DNA of 64,000 nucleotides from positions 5,545 through 69,544 of the forward strand of contig DBDG01000046.1 in NCBI GenBank assembly GCA_002293475.1. The letters run 5' to 3'. This document shows positions 33,896-43,262 of the stretch, in pieces. Under the pieces are notes generated by a model. The model searched no databases. It was not told the origin of the DNA and saw only the letters and a program-made list of their open reading frames with translations. Every line of letters begins with the position of its first letter. The stretch's first letter is position 1. Both the position numbers and the translations under genes were made by a program. This stretch comes from Lachnospiraceae bacterium UBA938 (GTDB lineage Bacteria; Bacillota; Clostridia; Lachnospirales; Lachnospiraceae).

Positions 33896-34969
33896 ATGCC
33901 AATACCAGACATGATCCCCATATCCGTTTGTATGATTGCCAAAAACGAAGAAAAATATATCGATAAATGCCTACATCTCTTATCGCCACATTCCTTTGAG
34001 ATCATCGTCGTAGATACCGGCTCGACGGACCGGACTAGGGAAATCGCCCACAGCTACACAGACAAAGTATTTCATTTTGACTGGGTGAATGATTTCAGTG
34101 CCGCCAGGAACTTTTCGATTACCCAAGCCACGCATGACTGGATCCTAGTTATCGACTGTGATGAGTTCCTCGAGACAATCGACAGGGCTGCGATTGACAA
34201 AGCGATCCGGCAGCATCCCCACGGCGCAGGCATGCTGATACGCAACAATCCTTATGTGGCAAACGGACAGCCGGACAGCGCTTCCAGTTTTCTCACTGAA
34301 CGGGTCGCCAGGCTTTTTTCGCGGCATGAATATCACTACCGCGGGATTATCCACGAACAGGTGGCGCGGATCGACGGCAGTGAACCGGTTTATTTTCCGA
34401 TTCCATTAAGCTGTTATCATGAAGGCTATGTAAATCAGGACATTGCCGCCCAAAAAGCCCGGCGCAATCTGGATCTTTTGCTGCTCGACCTAGATAAAAG
34501 CGGCCCGGATCCTTATACTTACTATCAGATCGGCAAGTCTTATACTGCCCTGAAAGATACGGAAAAAGCCTGCCATTATTACCGCCTCGGCCTTGCCTTT
34601 GACGTCAATCCGCAGCTGGAATACGTCCAGTCTATGGTGGAATCCTATGGCTACTGTCTTCTGGAACTAAAACGTTATGAAGAAGCCCTGCAGTTCGAGA
34701 ATATCTATGATGATTTTGCCGTCCGGGCAGATTTCCCTTTCTTAATGGGATTGATCTATATGAACAACGCCATGTTTACACAGGCTATTGCCGAATTTAA
34801 AAAAGCTGCCGATTTTCCGGTCTTTTCAGTCGCCGGGGTGAACAGTTACAGCGCATACTATAATATCGGTGTTATCTATGAATGTACCGGCCACATAGAC
34901 CAGGCCAAAATCTACTATAAAATGTGTGGCGCTTATGAACCCGCTGTCCGGCGGCTGGCGGTGCTGTAA
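33896..34969 (+). CDS. GT2 glycosyltransferase with TPR tail (copy 1)
   Basis: The protein has 358 residues. A GT2 domain of the SunS/WaaE type begins ISVCMIAKNEEKYIDKCL and contains VVDTGSTDRT and the metal motif VIDCDEF. A C-terminal stretch of TPR repeats follows (YYQIGKSYTALKDTEKACHY). The start at 33896 has GGGAG 6 bases upstream and fits the promoter. It is a paralogue of the gene at 58004 and, like it, converges on a CgeB-type glycosyltransferase gene with almost no gap. A protein or peptide acceptor held by the TPRs is possible. Confidence 0.9.
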   Translation: MPIPDMIPISVCMIAKNEEKYIDKCLHLLSPHSFEIIVVDTGSTDRTREIAHSYTDKVFHFDWVNDFSAARNFSITQATHDWILVIDCDEFLETIDRAAIDKAIRQHPHGAGMLIRNNPYVANGQPDSASSFLTERVARLFSRHEYHYRGIIHEQVARIDGSEPVYFPIPLSCYHEGYVNQDIAAQKARRNLDLLLLDLDKSGPDPYTYYQIGKSYTALKDTEKACHYYRLGLAFDVNPQLEYVQSMVESYGYCLLELKRYEEALQFENIYDDFAVRADFPFLMGLIYMNNAMFTQAIAEFKKAADFPVFSVAGVNSYSAYYNIGVIYECTGHIDQAKIYYKMCGAYEPAVRRLAVL

Positions 34970-34971
34970 TG

Positions 34972-36171
34972 CTAATCACTGATTACCTGGAGCATCTTAG
35001 CCACCCTGTGTCGGTAAGTATGAAACTGTTTGACTTTTTCATAGCCGCTTAGGGCGATTTGCTTCCGCTCTTCTTCCCGGCTCAGATAATAAGCCACCTT
35101 CTCTGTCAGATCTTGCCGGTTTTCATAATAAACAAAATCTTCACCAGGAATAAAATGCTCCATAAAATCAGCCTGATAATTGGTCAGCAGGAACCCGCCG
35201 CAGCCCATGATATCAAAGACACGCTGCGGAATCCCGCTCTGGATGCTCCGCCGGGAGATATTCAGATTGATTTTACTGTTCTTATATACCACGGGTGCCT
35301 CCCGGTAATAGTCAACCATGCCCATGTTATTAACTTCTGGGTACTGCGCTGTGGATTTACCAGAGTATAATTTAAAGGAAAAACGAGAGGATAAGCCCCG
35401 GATGATTTCGGCGCGTTCCCTGGCCGTCACTTTAGGAGCCAAGTAATAATTGGCATACCGCCAAGCCAAACTCTCACTGCTGTTTGCCGGCGGCAGCATA
35501 CAGAGCTTTTGCATTTTAAGCACTATCTCCGGCGTAAGCGCCTGTTCCAAGAAACTACCGCCATAAATCTCCTTCTGGGCTCCGATCAGACCGTCCAGAT
35601 AGCCTTTCAGATAGCCTTCCGCTTCCTCTAACGGTGCAAACTGCTCCCCGGCTTTCGTATGCAGGGAACCGACAAACGAAACATCGGCCTGATACTTTTC
35701 TTGATTTTTTACTTGGTCTTTAACTTGGCCTATTAAACCGGATCCGGCCATCATGCCGTCATAATAGTCTGTATCGGCAGCCATCGGCAGGTAGGCGACG
35801 GTGCGGACACCTTTTCTGGCCAGCTCCATACAGGTATGACTGTCAAAGACAAAAATCGCATTGGTTTCATAAAGCGCTGTCTCTGAATAGAGCGTGGCGC
35901 ACGGACAGTCATATACCCATGAAAGATAGCGGATCCGGCAGGCCTTGCAGGCAATCGCCACCACCGGAAGAAAATTTACCGTAAAAACAAAATCATAAGA
36001 ACCGGCCAGCATCTTCTTTACCAGCCGCTCCGCCAGTTCCGCTCTTTTCTCGGCATCAGGCTCTGTCGGCGGGAACGGCAGGGGATCTGTTTCATATCCT
36101 TCCTCCGCCAATGCCCTGACTATAAGAGCCTGTCTCCGACTCCCCCCTTGGGGAAAAAGCACCTTACCCAT
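34972..36171 (-). CDS. CgeB/DUF3880-type glycosyltransferase
   Basis: The 399-residue GT-B protein has an N-terminal DUF3880-like half (FVFTVNFLPVVAIACKACRIRYLSW split over the fold) and a C-terminal glycosyltransferase family 1 half with INLNISRRSIQSGIPQRVFD and GCGGFLLTNYQ. Proteins of this type occur in spore-coat (CgeB) and flagellin glycosylation loci. The start at 36171 has AAAAGGA 7 bases upstream. It converges on the GT2-TPR gene with a 2-bp gap. Confidence 0.85.
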   Translation of the reverse strand: MGKVLFPQGGSRRQALIVRALAEEGYETDPLPFPPTEPDAEKRAELAERLVKKMLAGSYDFVFTVNFLPVVAIACKACRIRYLSWVYDCPCATLYSETALYETNAIFVFDSHTCMELARKGVRTVAYLPMAADTDYYDGMMAGSGLIGQVKDQVKNQEKYQADVSFVGSLHTKAGEQFAPLEEAEGYLKGYLDGLIGAQKEIYGGSFLEQALTPEIVLKMQKLCMLPPANSSESLAWRYANYYLAPKVTARERAEIIRGLSSRFSFKLYSGKSTAQYPEVNNMGMVDYYREAPVVYKNSKINLNISRRSIQSGIPQRVFDIMGCGGFLLTNYQADFMEHFIPGEDFVYYENRQDLTEKVAYYLSREEERKQIALSGYEKVKQFHTYRHRVAKMLQVISD

Positions 36172-36242
36172 TTTAACATTCCTTTTCAATAATTTAGATT
36201 AATACCTGCATCTATTGACCGAACAGCATTGACTTCCGGATT

Positions 36243-36271
36243 AGTGTAATATTAATTCTTGCCGCTGTCAA
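36243..36271 (-). promoter_or_regulatory. Promoter of the minus-strand CgeB-type gene
   Basis: The minus strand reads TTGACA, a 17-bp spacer, then TACACT, 72 bp upstream of the start codon. Confidence 0.65.
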
Positions 36272-36288
36272 TTATTCCCATAATATTC

Positions 36289-36316
36289 TTTACAGAATTA
36301 TTATTTGTAGTATAAT
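36289..36316 (+). promoter_or_regulatory. Promoter of the plus-strand CgeB-type gene
   Basis: TTTACA, a 16-bp spacer and TATAAT lie about 57-72 bp before the possible starts. It is back to back with the promoter of the divergent paralogue. Confidence 0.75.
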
Positions 36317-36372
36317 TTCTATAAAGGATGGGCTTTAATAATTTAGTCCGCTGAAGACACGGAATATAACTT

Positions 36373-37539
36373 ATGAGGATTAAATTAGTGAAAATCCTAC
36401 TGTATGACATGGGGGCTTACACCCAGAATGACCTGATTTATTTCTTAAAGAAGCAAGGGATTGCCTGTAAAAATATCTATTACAGCTTCCCGGACATCTA
36501 TGAGGACGAGTTCTTTTGCCGCCGCTTCGACCGCTACCTTGCCGCCGATCAATATGACTGCGTCATGAGCATCAACTATTTTCCGCTTGTCGCCGCATTG
36601 TGCTATAAGCACGGCATAAAATACCTTTCCTGGAGTTATGACAGCCCGCTGTCTTATAAAAAGCTGCGTACCTTTCATTATCCCACCAATTATATCTTCC
36701 TGTTTGACCGGCTGGAATATGAGTCGGTCAGAGACCAAGGTTATGACACGGTGTATCACATGCCGCTGGGAGTCAACATTGACCGGCTGGCGGCGGTTTC
36801 CCTTTCTTCCGAGGAACAGAAGCGATACCGCTGCGATATCTCTATGGTCGGGCAGATATACCGGTCTGACTTGCCGATGATTACTGCCCCGTTATCGGAT
36901 TATGACCAAGGATATATCGACAGTATCGTGCAAGCGCAGTTGGTCTTATATGGTTATTATATGGTCAATGACCGGATCACCGATGAACTGTTGGATAAGA
37001 TACGTAACGCGCATAGGGCCGCCGGACAAGAGATCGCCATCAACCGGCCCGAACTTTCCATTGCCATCGCCACCCAGATCACCCGGCTGGAGCGCCTTAA
37101 TCTGCTACGGTTATTGTGTTCCCGTCATCAGACGGTACTGTACTCACGTCAGGTACCGGAACTGCCGCCGCAGCTCTCCTATCGGGGCACCGCTGCTTAC
37201 TTTGATGCTATGCCCAAGGTCTTTAAAGCAAGCCGGCTCAACATCAATGCCACCCTGAAATGCATCCGTTCCGGGATCCCGCTGCGAGCCTTGGACATCC
37301 TGGGCTGCGGGGGACTGCTGTTTTCCAATTATCAGGCGGAACTGACCGAGTATTTCGTCCCCGGCGATGATATCGTAATCTATGAAAGCATGGAAGATGC
37401 CGCTGAAAAAGCGGCTTATTATCTCGGACATGAAAAAGAGCGGCAACGGATTGCCGCCAGCGGCTTATGCAAGACCGCCGAGCTGTTTTCCTTCCCCGGC
37501 CAACTGCGTAAAATACTTAAGACTGCCGGGCTGACATAG
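36373..37539 (+). CDS. CgeB/DUF3880-type glycosyltransferase (second)
   Basis: The 388-residue paralogue of the divergent gene has YDCVMSINYFPLVAALCYKH and YLSWSYDSPL in the N-terminal half, and LNINATLKCIRSGIPLRALD and GCGGLLFSNYQ in the C-terminal half. An ATG at 36373 lacks a ribosome site. A GTG at 36388 has GAGG 9 bases upstream and may be the real start. The two divergent copies share the same fold but are far from identical, suggesting an old duplication and different sugar or acceptor use. Confidence 0.85.
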   Translation: MRIKLVKILLYDMGAYTQNDLIYFLKKQGIACKNIYYSFPDIYEDEFFCRRFDRYLAADQYDCVMSINYFPLVAALCYKHGIKYLSWSYDSPLSYKKLRTFHYPTNYIFLFDRLEYESVRDQGYDTVYHMPLGVNIDRLAAVSLSSEEQKRYRCDISMVGQIYRSDLPMITAPLSDYDQGYIDSIVQAQLVLYGYYMVNDRITDELLDKIRNAHRAAGQEIAINRPELSIAIATQITRLERLNLLRLLCSRHQTVLYSRQVPELPPQLSYRGTAAYFDAMPKVFKASRLNINATLKCIRSGIPLRALDILGCGGLLFSNYQAELTEYFVPGDDIVIYESMEDAAEKAAYYLGHEKERQRIAASGLCKTAELFSFPGQLRKILKTAGLT

Positions 37540-37602
37540 ACTGGCATAAAGCACCTCGCAGAATACTGTCTATTAACATCAACATTAACCGGCTCATTAC
37601 TT

Positions 37603-38619
37603 CTAGTTGGGGAACTCTAAATCCGTCAGTTCGCGGGGATTATCCACCGCCGTCTTCATAATCCGCCACATCCGTGCGGCATATTCATCACTGAAACCGT
37701 TTTCCGCCACATACCTAGCCACCGGCGACAGATCACCCAGATACTCCAAGATCTTTTTCCCTTGGAAGCCGCTTTCAATATGACCAGCAATATCATCGTC
37801 GCTCATTCCGGCGAGCCGGGAGTAAAATACGACGCTCCGCAGCCTTGTATAGGCATGGATCGGAAGAAAATCCGGCCGGAAACCGAGGGCATCATAATAA
37901 GTAATCAGCGCTTCAAACGTGGCCGCATACACTTCCGCCAGGTTGCTCCGTTTGGCCACCGTATAGACATTGGAAACCGACCTCTGATAGTAATTATAGA
38001 AGCCGCCGGCGATATTGGCTACCTTAGAGATATGAGGCAGCAGCATAAAATTAAACAGCGTATCATCCCCCAGCCGGTATTTTTGGAAACGGATCCCTGA
38101 GCTCTTAACCATATCGGTACGGTAGAGCCGGGTCCATATATAATTATTGGGCCGGGGGCAGGCGCAATTGCGGTAAAAATAGGCCGCCGTATCGGCAGCG
38201 ATATCGATATTTTCATCCCGCGTCGAAGAGTAACACAGCTCGGCATGATCGTCATATACCAGATTGTAATCGCAGACCGCCATGTCGGCTTGACTGGCTT
38301 GAATGGCCGCGTACAGCTTTTCATACATATCCGGCTCCAGATAATCATCGCTGTCCACAAAGGTCAGATACTGCCCGCTGGCCGCTTCGATACCGGCATT
38401 CCGCGCCGCCGATACCCCGCCGTTTTCCTGGACAATGTACCGGATCCGCGGATCACCCAGATAAGTTTCAATAATGGCCGGCGTGTCATCCGTGGCACCG
38501 TCGTTGACGACGATGATTTCTAGGTTGCTATAAGACTGTGAAACCACCGAATCTAAGCATTTTCCGATATATAGTCCGACATTATAGGCCGGTATAATCA
38601 CCGATATCAAATCTTTCAT
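37603..38619 (-). CDS. GT2 family glycosyltransferase
   Basis: The 338-residue GT-A enzyme begins ISVIIPAYNVGLYIGKCLDS, with VVNDGATDDTPA, ARNAGIEAASG and the metal motif VDSDDYLEPD. The acceptor side is a helical C-terminus. AGAGG precedes the ATG. It is transcribed alone from its own promoter, and its message begins with a stable hairpin. Confidence 0.9.
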   Translation of the reverse strand: MKDLISVIIPAYNVGLYIGKCLDSVVSQSYSNLEIIVVNDGATDDTPAIIETYLGDPRIRYIVQENGGVSAARNAGIEAASGQYLTFVDSDDYLEPDMYEKLYAAIQASQADMAVCDYNLVYDDHAELCYSSTRDENIDIAADTAAYFYRNCACPRPNNYIWTRLYRTDMVKSSGIRFQKYRLGDDTLFNFMLLPHISKVANIAGGFYNYYQRSVSNVYTVAKRSNLAEVYAATFEALITYYDALGFRPDFLPIHAYTRLRSVVFYSRLAGMSDDDIAGHIESGFQGKKILEYLGDLSPVARYVAENGFSDEYAARMWRIMKTAVDNPRELTDLEFPN

Positions 38620-38651
38620 CAGAAACCTCTTTCTTTGATACGCCAGTACTC

Positions 38652-38681
38652 AAAATCCCCCACACAACCGTGGAGGATTTT
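38652..38681 (-). promoter_or_regulatory. 5'-terminal mRNA hairpin upstream of the GT2 gene
   Basis: AAAATCCTCCAC pairs with GTGGGGGATTTT (12 pairs, one G-U) around a 6-base loop in the minus-strand transcript. From the promoter position the RNA would start about 6 bases before this stem, so it may stabilise or attenuate the message. Confidence 0.6.
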
Positions 38682-38693
38682 ATTTCTAGGTAG

Positions 38694-38722
38694 ATTTTAA
38701 CAAGTATAATTATAAAAGTCAA
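38694..38722 (-). promoter_or_regulatory. Promoter of the minus-strand GT2 gene
   Basis: The minus strand reads TTGACT, a 17-bp spacer, then TAAAAT, 75 bp upstream of the start codon. Confidence 0.7.
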
Positions 38723-38823
38723 TATGACCGCCAATGAATTATTATCTAATAATAATATTGCACTTCCCACAAAACTAATATATTCTGAAATAGTCAGATA
38801 TAATAAAGCAGGAGAGTTAATCT

Positions 38824-40473
38824 ATGATAAACGATCTTAAAGGATATATCCTATATGGAATCGGTGCCACATGTGAGCGGATGGTAAAAACATGGAGCAA
38901 AGTCAATCCCGATCTGTTTCACAGAATTATTTGTTATTCCGACAGCCGACCCGAAACTTGGGGTGGTTCATTTTGTGGCAAGCCGGTCATAGCCCCTGAT
39001 GACATCACAAGATATGATTATGATAAAATCATCATTGCCACGGAACTGTTTGCTGAGGAAGTTTTTTTGCGGTTAACGGAAATTTACCGGTTGCCTGCCG
39101 ACCGGATCGTGATAGCGTCTCCGCCTTCTTCCGGAATGGCACTCTCTGCTCATATGACGCCAGCCGGCACCTCTTTTAGCATGGATTGCGGTCAGCCTTA
39201 CCGCTACCATCTCTACCTTGAGCGAACACCTGAGATAATGGAATGGTGCACCCGTGACTGGTTTATTGATGAGCCGGCCACTGCACATACCATCCATAAC
39301 GCGATTATTTTACCGGCGCGACACCATGCCGGCTTAGAATGGCAAGGAGGATTATGCGATGAAACCGGCTGTTTTTTGGAAGGGCACCGCAGGATTAACG
39401 ATTCCAGCACTGTTTTAGAAGAAATATTATCCGGCTACCCGATACCTGAGGAAATAATACGCACCAGTGAAACCGTAATATATGGCGGACTTTTGTTTGC
39501 TCACTTCGGACATATCATAACAGAAAGCCTTTCCCGGTTATGGTATTATCTGGATTATCCGGACTGCCGTTATCGATATGTTTTCTTGTCGCAAGGAATC
39601 AGACCGGAATATTTAGAATTTATTTATATGCTCGGCATTCGTCATGAGCAGATCTTGATTATTGACGAGCCCATGCAGTTTGCAAATGTGATCGTGCCAG
39701 AGCAGACCGTCTTTTTTAACGGCGGGTATCGGAAAAAGGCTTTAGGTATTTACAATACCATCCGAGATAGTGTCGTTCCGCAAACCCATGAAAAGATATA
39801 TCTGACACGGACAGGCCATGACGACCGTACCGTTAATGAAAAGTATTTTGAGAATCAGTTCCGCAATATGGGATATCAAGTGATTGCCCCGGAACAGCTT
39901 TCCGTCCGCGAACAAGTGGCACTGATGGCCGGGGCAAGACAGATTGCCTGCATCAATGGAACCCTGCCGCATCAGATCCTGTTTAGTCAAGATGATGTCG
40001 AAATCACGATATTACAGCGGACAACGGCGGTTCTGGCGGGTCAGTTTTGGATTAATCAGGCACGCAAGGCGCAATGTCACATAGTAGATATTTCATTGAA
40101 CTTCCTGCCTGGCTCCCATATAGGCCCCTGTTTCTTGTTGCTACCTACTGTATTCTGGAAACAATATCTATCTGGCTGCGGTGTCCAACTCGGCGCTTCG
40201 GCGAACTGTTCGGTGCGTGATTTTGCTCCAGAAATGTTTGAATATATGGAAAAGTGGGCGGCCGGAGTGAAACATTTTCCCTTTTTTATGTGGGTTCCGT
40301 CGTTTTCAATTGCCGCCCTGTTGGCCGAATTGACCGCTAAGATTCACGATGAAGTGACCCAAAATACATTAGGTGAGCAGGAAAAACTGCGTCTGCGCGC
40401 CCGGCTGGGGCTTACTTTAACCGAGACTCCGACCGGGAATTCTCAGGATTTAGTGAAAAAGCTGCGGAATTGA
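38824..40473 (+). CDS. GT61-type glycosyltransferase with N-terminal Rossmann module (copy 1)
   Basis: The protein has 549 residues. Residues 1-100 form a Rossmann-like module starting GYILYGIGATCERM. The remainder is a DUF563/GT61-like transferase with VIYGGLLFAHFGHIITESLS near 220, EKIYLTRTG, and ALMAGARQIACINGTLPHQI near 375. Family 61 enzymes add xylose, arabinose or GlcNAc to various acceptors. Here neither donor nor acceptor is known. GGAG lies 10 bases before the ATG. It heads the plus-strand glycan cluster and is a close paralogue of the gene at 46098. Confidence 0.82.
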   Translation: MINDLKGYILYGIGATCERMVKTWSKVNPDLFHRIICYSDSRPETWGGSFCGKPVIAPDDITRYDYDKIIIATELFAEEVFLRLTEIYRLPADRIVIASPPSSGMALSAHMTPAGTSFSMDCGQPYRYHLYLERTPEIMEWCTRDWFIDEPATAHTIHNAIILPARHHAGLEWQGGLCDETGCFLEGHRRINDSSTVLEEILSGYPIPEEIIRTSETVIYGGLLFAHFGHIITESLSRLWYYLDYPDCRYRYVFLSQGIRPEYLEFIYMLGIRHEQILIIDEPMQFANVIVPEQTVFFNGGYRKKALGIYNTIRDSVVPQTHEKIYLTRTGHDDRTVNEKYFENQFRNMGYQVIAPEQLSVREQVALMAGARQIACINGTLPHQILFSQDDVEITILQRTTAVLAGQFWINQARKAQCHIVDISLNFLPGSHIGPCFLLLPTVFWKQYLSGCGVQLGASANCSVRDFAPEMFEYMEKWAAGVKHFPFFMWVPSFSIAALLAELTAKIHDEVTQNTLGEQEKLRLRARLGLTLTETPTGNSQDLVKKLRN

Positions 40474-40475
40474 CG

Positions 40476-40514
40476 TTGACAGAACGTGAATCTGCTATCT
40501 ATAATTAATTATAG
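40476..40514 (+). promoter_or_regulatory. Promoter with overlapping 16-bp palindrome
   Basis: TTGACA at 40476, an 18-bp spacer and TATAAT at 40500. The -10 box is inside the perfect palindrome CTATAATTAATTATAG (40499-40514), which could be a repressor site. The promoter starts directly at the end of the upstream gene. Confidence 0.75.
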
Positions 40515-40559
40515 TCAGTCCATAACCAAAAATGCCTGTGGGAGGTTAGTAAAATAGCG

Positions 40560-41939
40560 ATGAGTGTTGACATTTCCGTTATTATACCGGTATATAATGC
40601 CGATAAATATCTGGCAGCAGCGCTTGATGATATCGTCAGACAGACGCAGGAAAATATCGAAATTATCTGTATCAACGATGGTTCCACTGATAACTCGGCA
40701 GATATCCTGAGACAATATGCCCGGCAGGACAGTCGTATCAAAGTAGTGGACAAGGCCAATGAAGGTGCTGCAGTTGCCCGCAACATCGGCATTGAACTGG
40801 CCGAAGGCAAATATCTGTCGATTCTTGACGCTGATGACTTATTTGAACCAGATATGCTGGAACGTGCTTATGTCGAAGCGGAAAGACATCAGGCGGAAGT
40901 TGTTATCTTTGATAATGACCGTTTCGATAGTGAAAGCGGGCGGATTCTTTCTAAAAATCAATACAGCAACGCATATGTTCCGGCGGAAAACCCTTTTTCC
41001 TCAGATGATGTCTGTGAACACCTTTTTACTTTTAGTTTTAATGTTTCTTGGAATATGCTAATTAACCGGCAGTATGTTACAAATCACCATATACGCTTTC
41101 AGAATATTGAGCAGCATAACGATGCCTTTTTTTCGGTTTGCTGTAAACTTTCGGCCAGACGGATCTGCTTTATTGAAGAAACGCTAGTACATTACCGGAA
41201 GAACCTGAAAGCCAGCATTTCCAGCGGTCATACCGGGCAAAAAAATATCTTCCCGGGTGTCATGGCACTAATTGCAATTCATGATAAGATAATAAAGATG
41301 CCGGACTATGATAAAATGCTCCGTAGCTTTATTATATATTCATCTAATCTTATTTTATTTAATTTGAATCAGACTAGGGGAGAAGATTATTTTAATGTTT
41401 TTCAGACTGTTAAACAAGACTGGTTTACCCGCTTTTCCCCGGATGTGATTTGTCCGGCCAATTATAACTCACAGGTATCGTATCAATTATGCAAGAGCAT
41501 CATAGAAAATGATGCTATAACGCATCTTTTTTTGCTTTTAGATACGAAAATGAAAGAAAACCAAGTGATGTCGGCCAATAAACAATGGATATTTTCTGAT
41601 CCGCGGCTTAAGCCGGGGAATCGTCTTGTTATATATGGAGCCGGTGATATCGGCACTGATTATTACCGGCAATTATCTCCTAACTATTGCGTAACGCTAA
41701 TAGACAGGGCATTTGCCAGATATCCTGACCGTAGCCTGCCGGTTGACTCCCCCGAGATACTGACGGAACTTGAATTCGATTGGGTCATCATTGCTTCTCA
41801 GATGACTAAAAGTGTTTCCCAGATCAGAGAAAACCTAATAAAATATGGAATCAGCGAGGATAAAATACTATCCCCATTTGAAAAAAGCGTCTATCTGAAA
41901 GGAAGCAGCTATGAATCCGATTGCCGTCGTCATATGTAA
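40560..41939 (+). CDS. GT2 glycosyltransferase with C-terminal Rossmann module
   Basis: The protein has 459 residues. The GT2 domain has DISVIIPVYNADKYLAAALD, INDGSTDNSADI and LDADDLFEPDM. From about residue 350 a Rossmann-like module follows (LVIYGAGDIGTDYYRQL, then DWVIIASQMTKS). The same module is fused at other positions in neighbouring proteins. GGGAGG lies 14 bases before the ATG, rather far. The next gene overlaps its 3' end by 29 bp. Confidence 0.88.
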   Translation: MSVDISVIIPVYNADKYLAAALDDIVRQTQENIEIICINDGSTDNSADILRQYARQDSRIKVVDKANEGAAVARNIGIELAEGKYLSILDADDLFEPDMLERAYVEAERHQAEVVIFDNDRFDSESGRILSKNQYSNAYVPAENPFSSDDVCEHLFTFSFNVSWNMLINRQYVTNHHIRFQNIEQHNDAFFSVCCKLSARRICFIEETLVHYRKNLKASISSGHTGQKNIFPGVMALIAIHDKIIKMPDYDKMLRSFIIYSSNLILFNLNQTRGEDYFNVFQTVKQDWFTRFSPDVICPANYNSQVSYQLCKSIIENDAITHLFLLLDTKMKENQVMSANKQWIFSDPRLKPGNRLVIYGAGDIGTDYYRQLSPNYCVTLIDRAFARYPDRSLPVDSPEILTELEFDWVIIASQMTKSVSQIRENLIKYGISEDKILSPFEKSVYLKGSSYESDCRRHM

Positions 41940-43233
41940 TTACAATAAAAAAGATTATGTCATTAAATGTGTGGCCTCTGTACTTAGTTCCCATTTCCAT
42001 CAGTTTGACCTGATCGTGGTCGATAATGCTTCGACCGACGGCTCAGCTGCCGCCCTTACAGAACATTACGGCAATCGACTGACCCTGCTAGAAAATGAGG
42101 AAAATACCGGTGGCTCCGGCGGCTTTCACCGGGGCATGCAGTTGGCTATGGATAAGGGATATCGCTATATCCATTTACTGGATAATGACGTGATTCTGGA
42201 ACCGGAAGCCATCGGCGCGTTATATGAGTTTATGGAGTCGCACCCGTCGGCAGGAGCCTGCGGCTCACTGATCGGCCGGATAGGTACCGGACAGATTCAG
42301 GACTTTGGGGCGATGATTGATCAGAAGCATCTTGTGACGATACCGCTGTGGGGTGGACAGGATATCGAGGGTGAGCTGCCGGAGTCAGTTGAATGTGATT
42401 ATGTGGCCGCCTGTTCGGCCATGTACCGGACAGATGCGTTAAAACTTTCTGGTATCATCGACAAAGATTTTTTTGTATATTGGGATGATGTTTCCTTATG
42501 CTGGGAAATCCGCTGGTCTGGGAGCCGTGTCTACGCCTGTTCCCGTTCGGTGGCCTGGCATCATAGAACCAGCGCGGTCCGTACCGGATTTAACCGCTAT
42601 TACTCCCTGCGCAACAAAATATATTGTTTTACCCGTTTTTTGCCTGATGAAGCCTTTTACGAATTTGGCGAAACTCTCATCAAAATGATGTTTCGCACTT
42701 TTTCCGTTAATCGCTGCCAACCACAAAATATCCAGAATTATTTTCATGCCCTGTGTGACGGACTGAATAATATCCGTGGCAAGGCGGAACCATATAAGCT
42801 GATAACCGGAGAACCAGTCACGGCAAAATTCGCGCAGGTTCTTGCCAACAAGCGCAGAATCCTGATTTTATATGATCCAGCTGTGACGGATCTTGCGCAA
42901 CTGGTAAAAAAAATCAACAGTGTTACCGATGCCAATATTACCATATGCGATGGACAGGCTAAACCGCCGGAAGTAAGCGGTGTCTCCTATACCGATGTGG
43001 CAGGTATGGATTATGATTTAATTATCCAGCTTTGTTATCATGTCTTGGATGTTACGAACTACGACCACACCAAAATATATATTGATAAATTCACTAACGA
43101 GATTATGGATAAAGCGGACTTCGATTTTTGCGAAAATTATGATACTCATTATCAATTTTTTTATGATGTATTTTCCAGATTTATTAAAACCGGACTGGAA
43201 ACACTTAGAAGAGAAATCGGTAAAAAGCCATAG
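41911..43233 (+). CDS. GT2 glycosyltransferase, rhamnosyl/galactofuranosyl type
   Basis: The protein has 440 residues. The GT2 domain has AVVICNYNKKDYVIKC, VVDNASTDGSAA, an NTGGSGGFHRGM loop and the metal motif LLDNDVIL, the pattern of rhamnosyltransferase and GlfT2-like enzymes. A C-terminal domain (residues 300-440) with ILILYDPAVTDLAQLVKK is unassigned. AAAGGA precedes the start. It is translationally coupled to the upstream gene by overlap. Confidence 0.88.
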   Translation: MNPIAVVICNYNKKDYVIKCVASVLSSHFHQFDLIVVDNASTDGSAAALTEHYGNRLTLLENEENTGGSGGFHRGMQLAMDKGYRYIHLLDNDVILEPEAIGALYEFMESHPSAGACGSLIGRIGTGQIQDFGAMIDQKHLVTIPLWGGQDIEGELPESVECDYVAACSAMYRTDALKLSGIIDKDFFVYWDDVSLCWEIRWSGSRVYACSRSVAWHHRTSAVRTGFNRYYSLRNKIYCFTRFLPDEAFYEFGETLIKMMFRTFSVNRCQPQNIQNYFHALCDGLNNIRGKAEPYKLITGEPVTAKFAQVLANKRRILILYDPAVTDLAQLVKKINSVTDANITICDGQAKPPEVSGVSYTDVAGMDYDLIIQLCYHVLDVTNYDHTKIYIDKFTNEIMDKADFDFCENYDTHYQFFYDVFSRFIKTGLETLRREIGKKP

Positions 43234-43262
43234 CCTCCAAGGGCAGAAAGGTAATATAAGTA

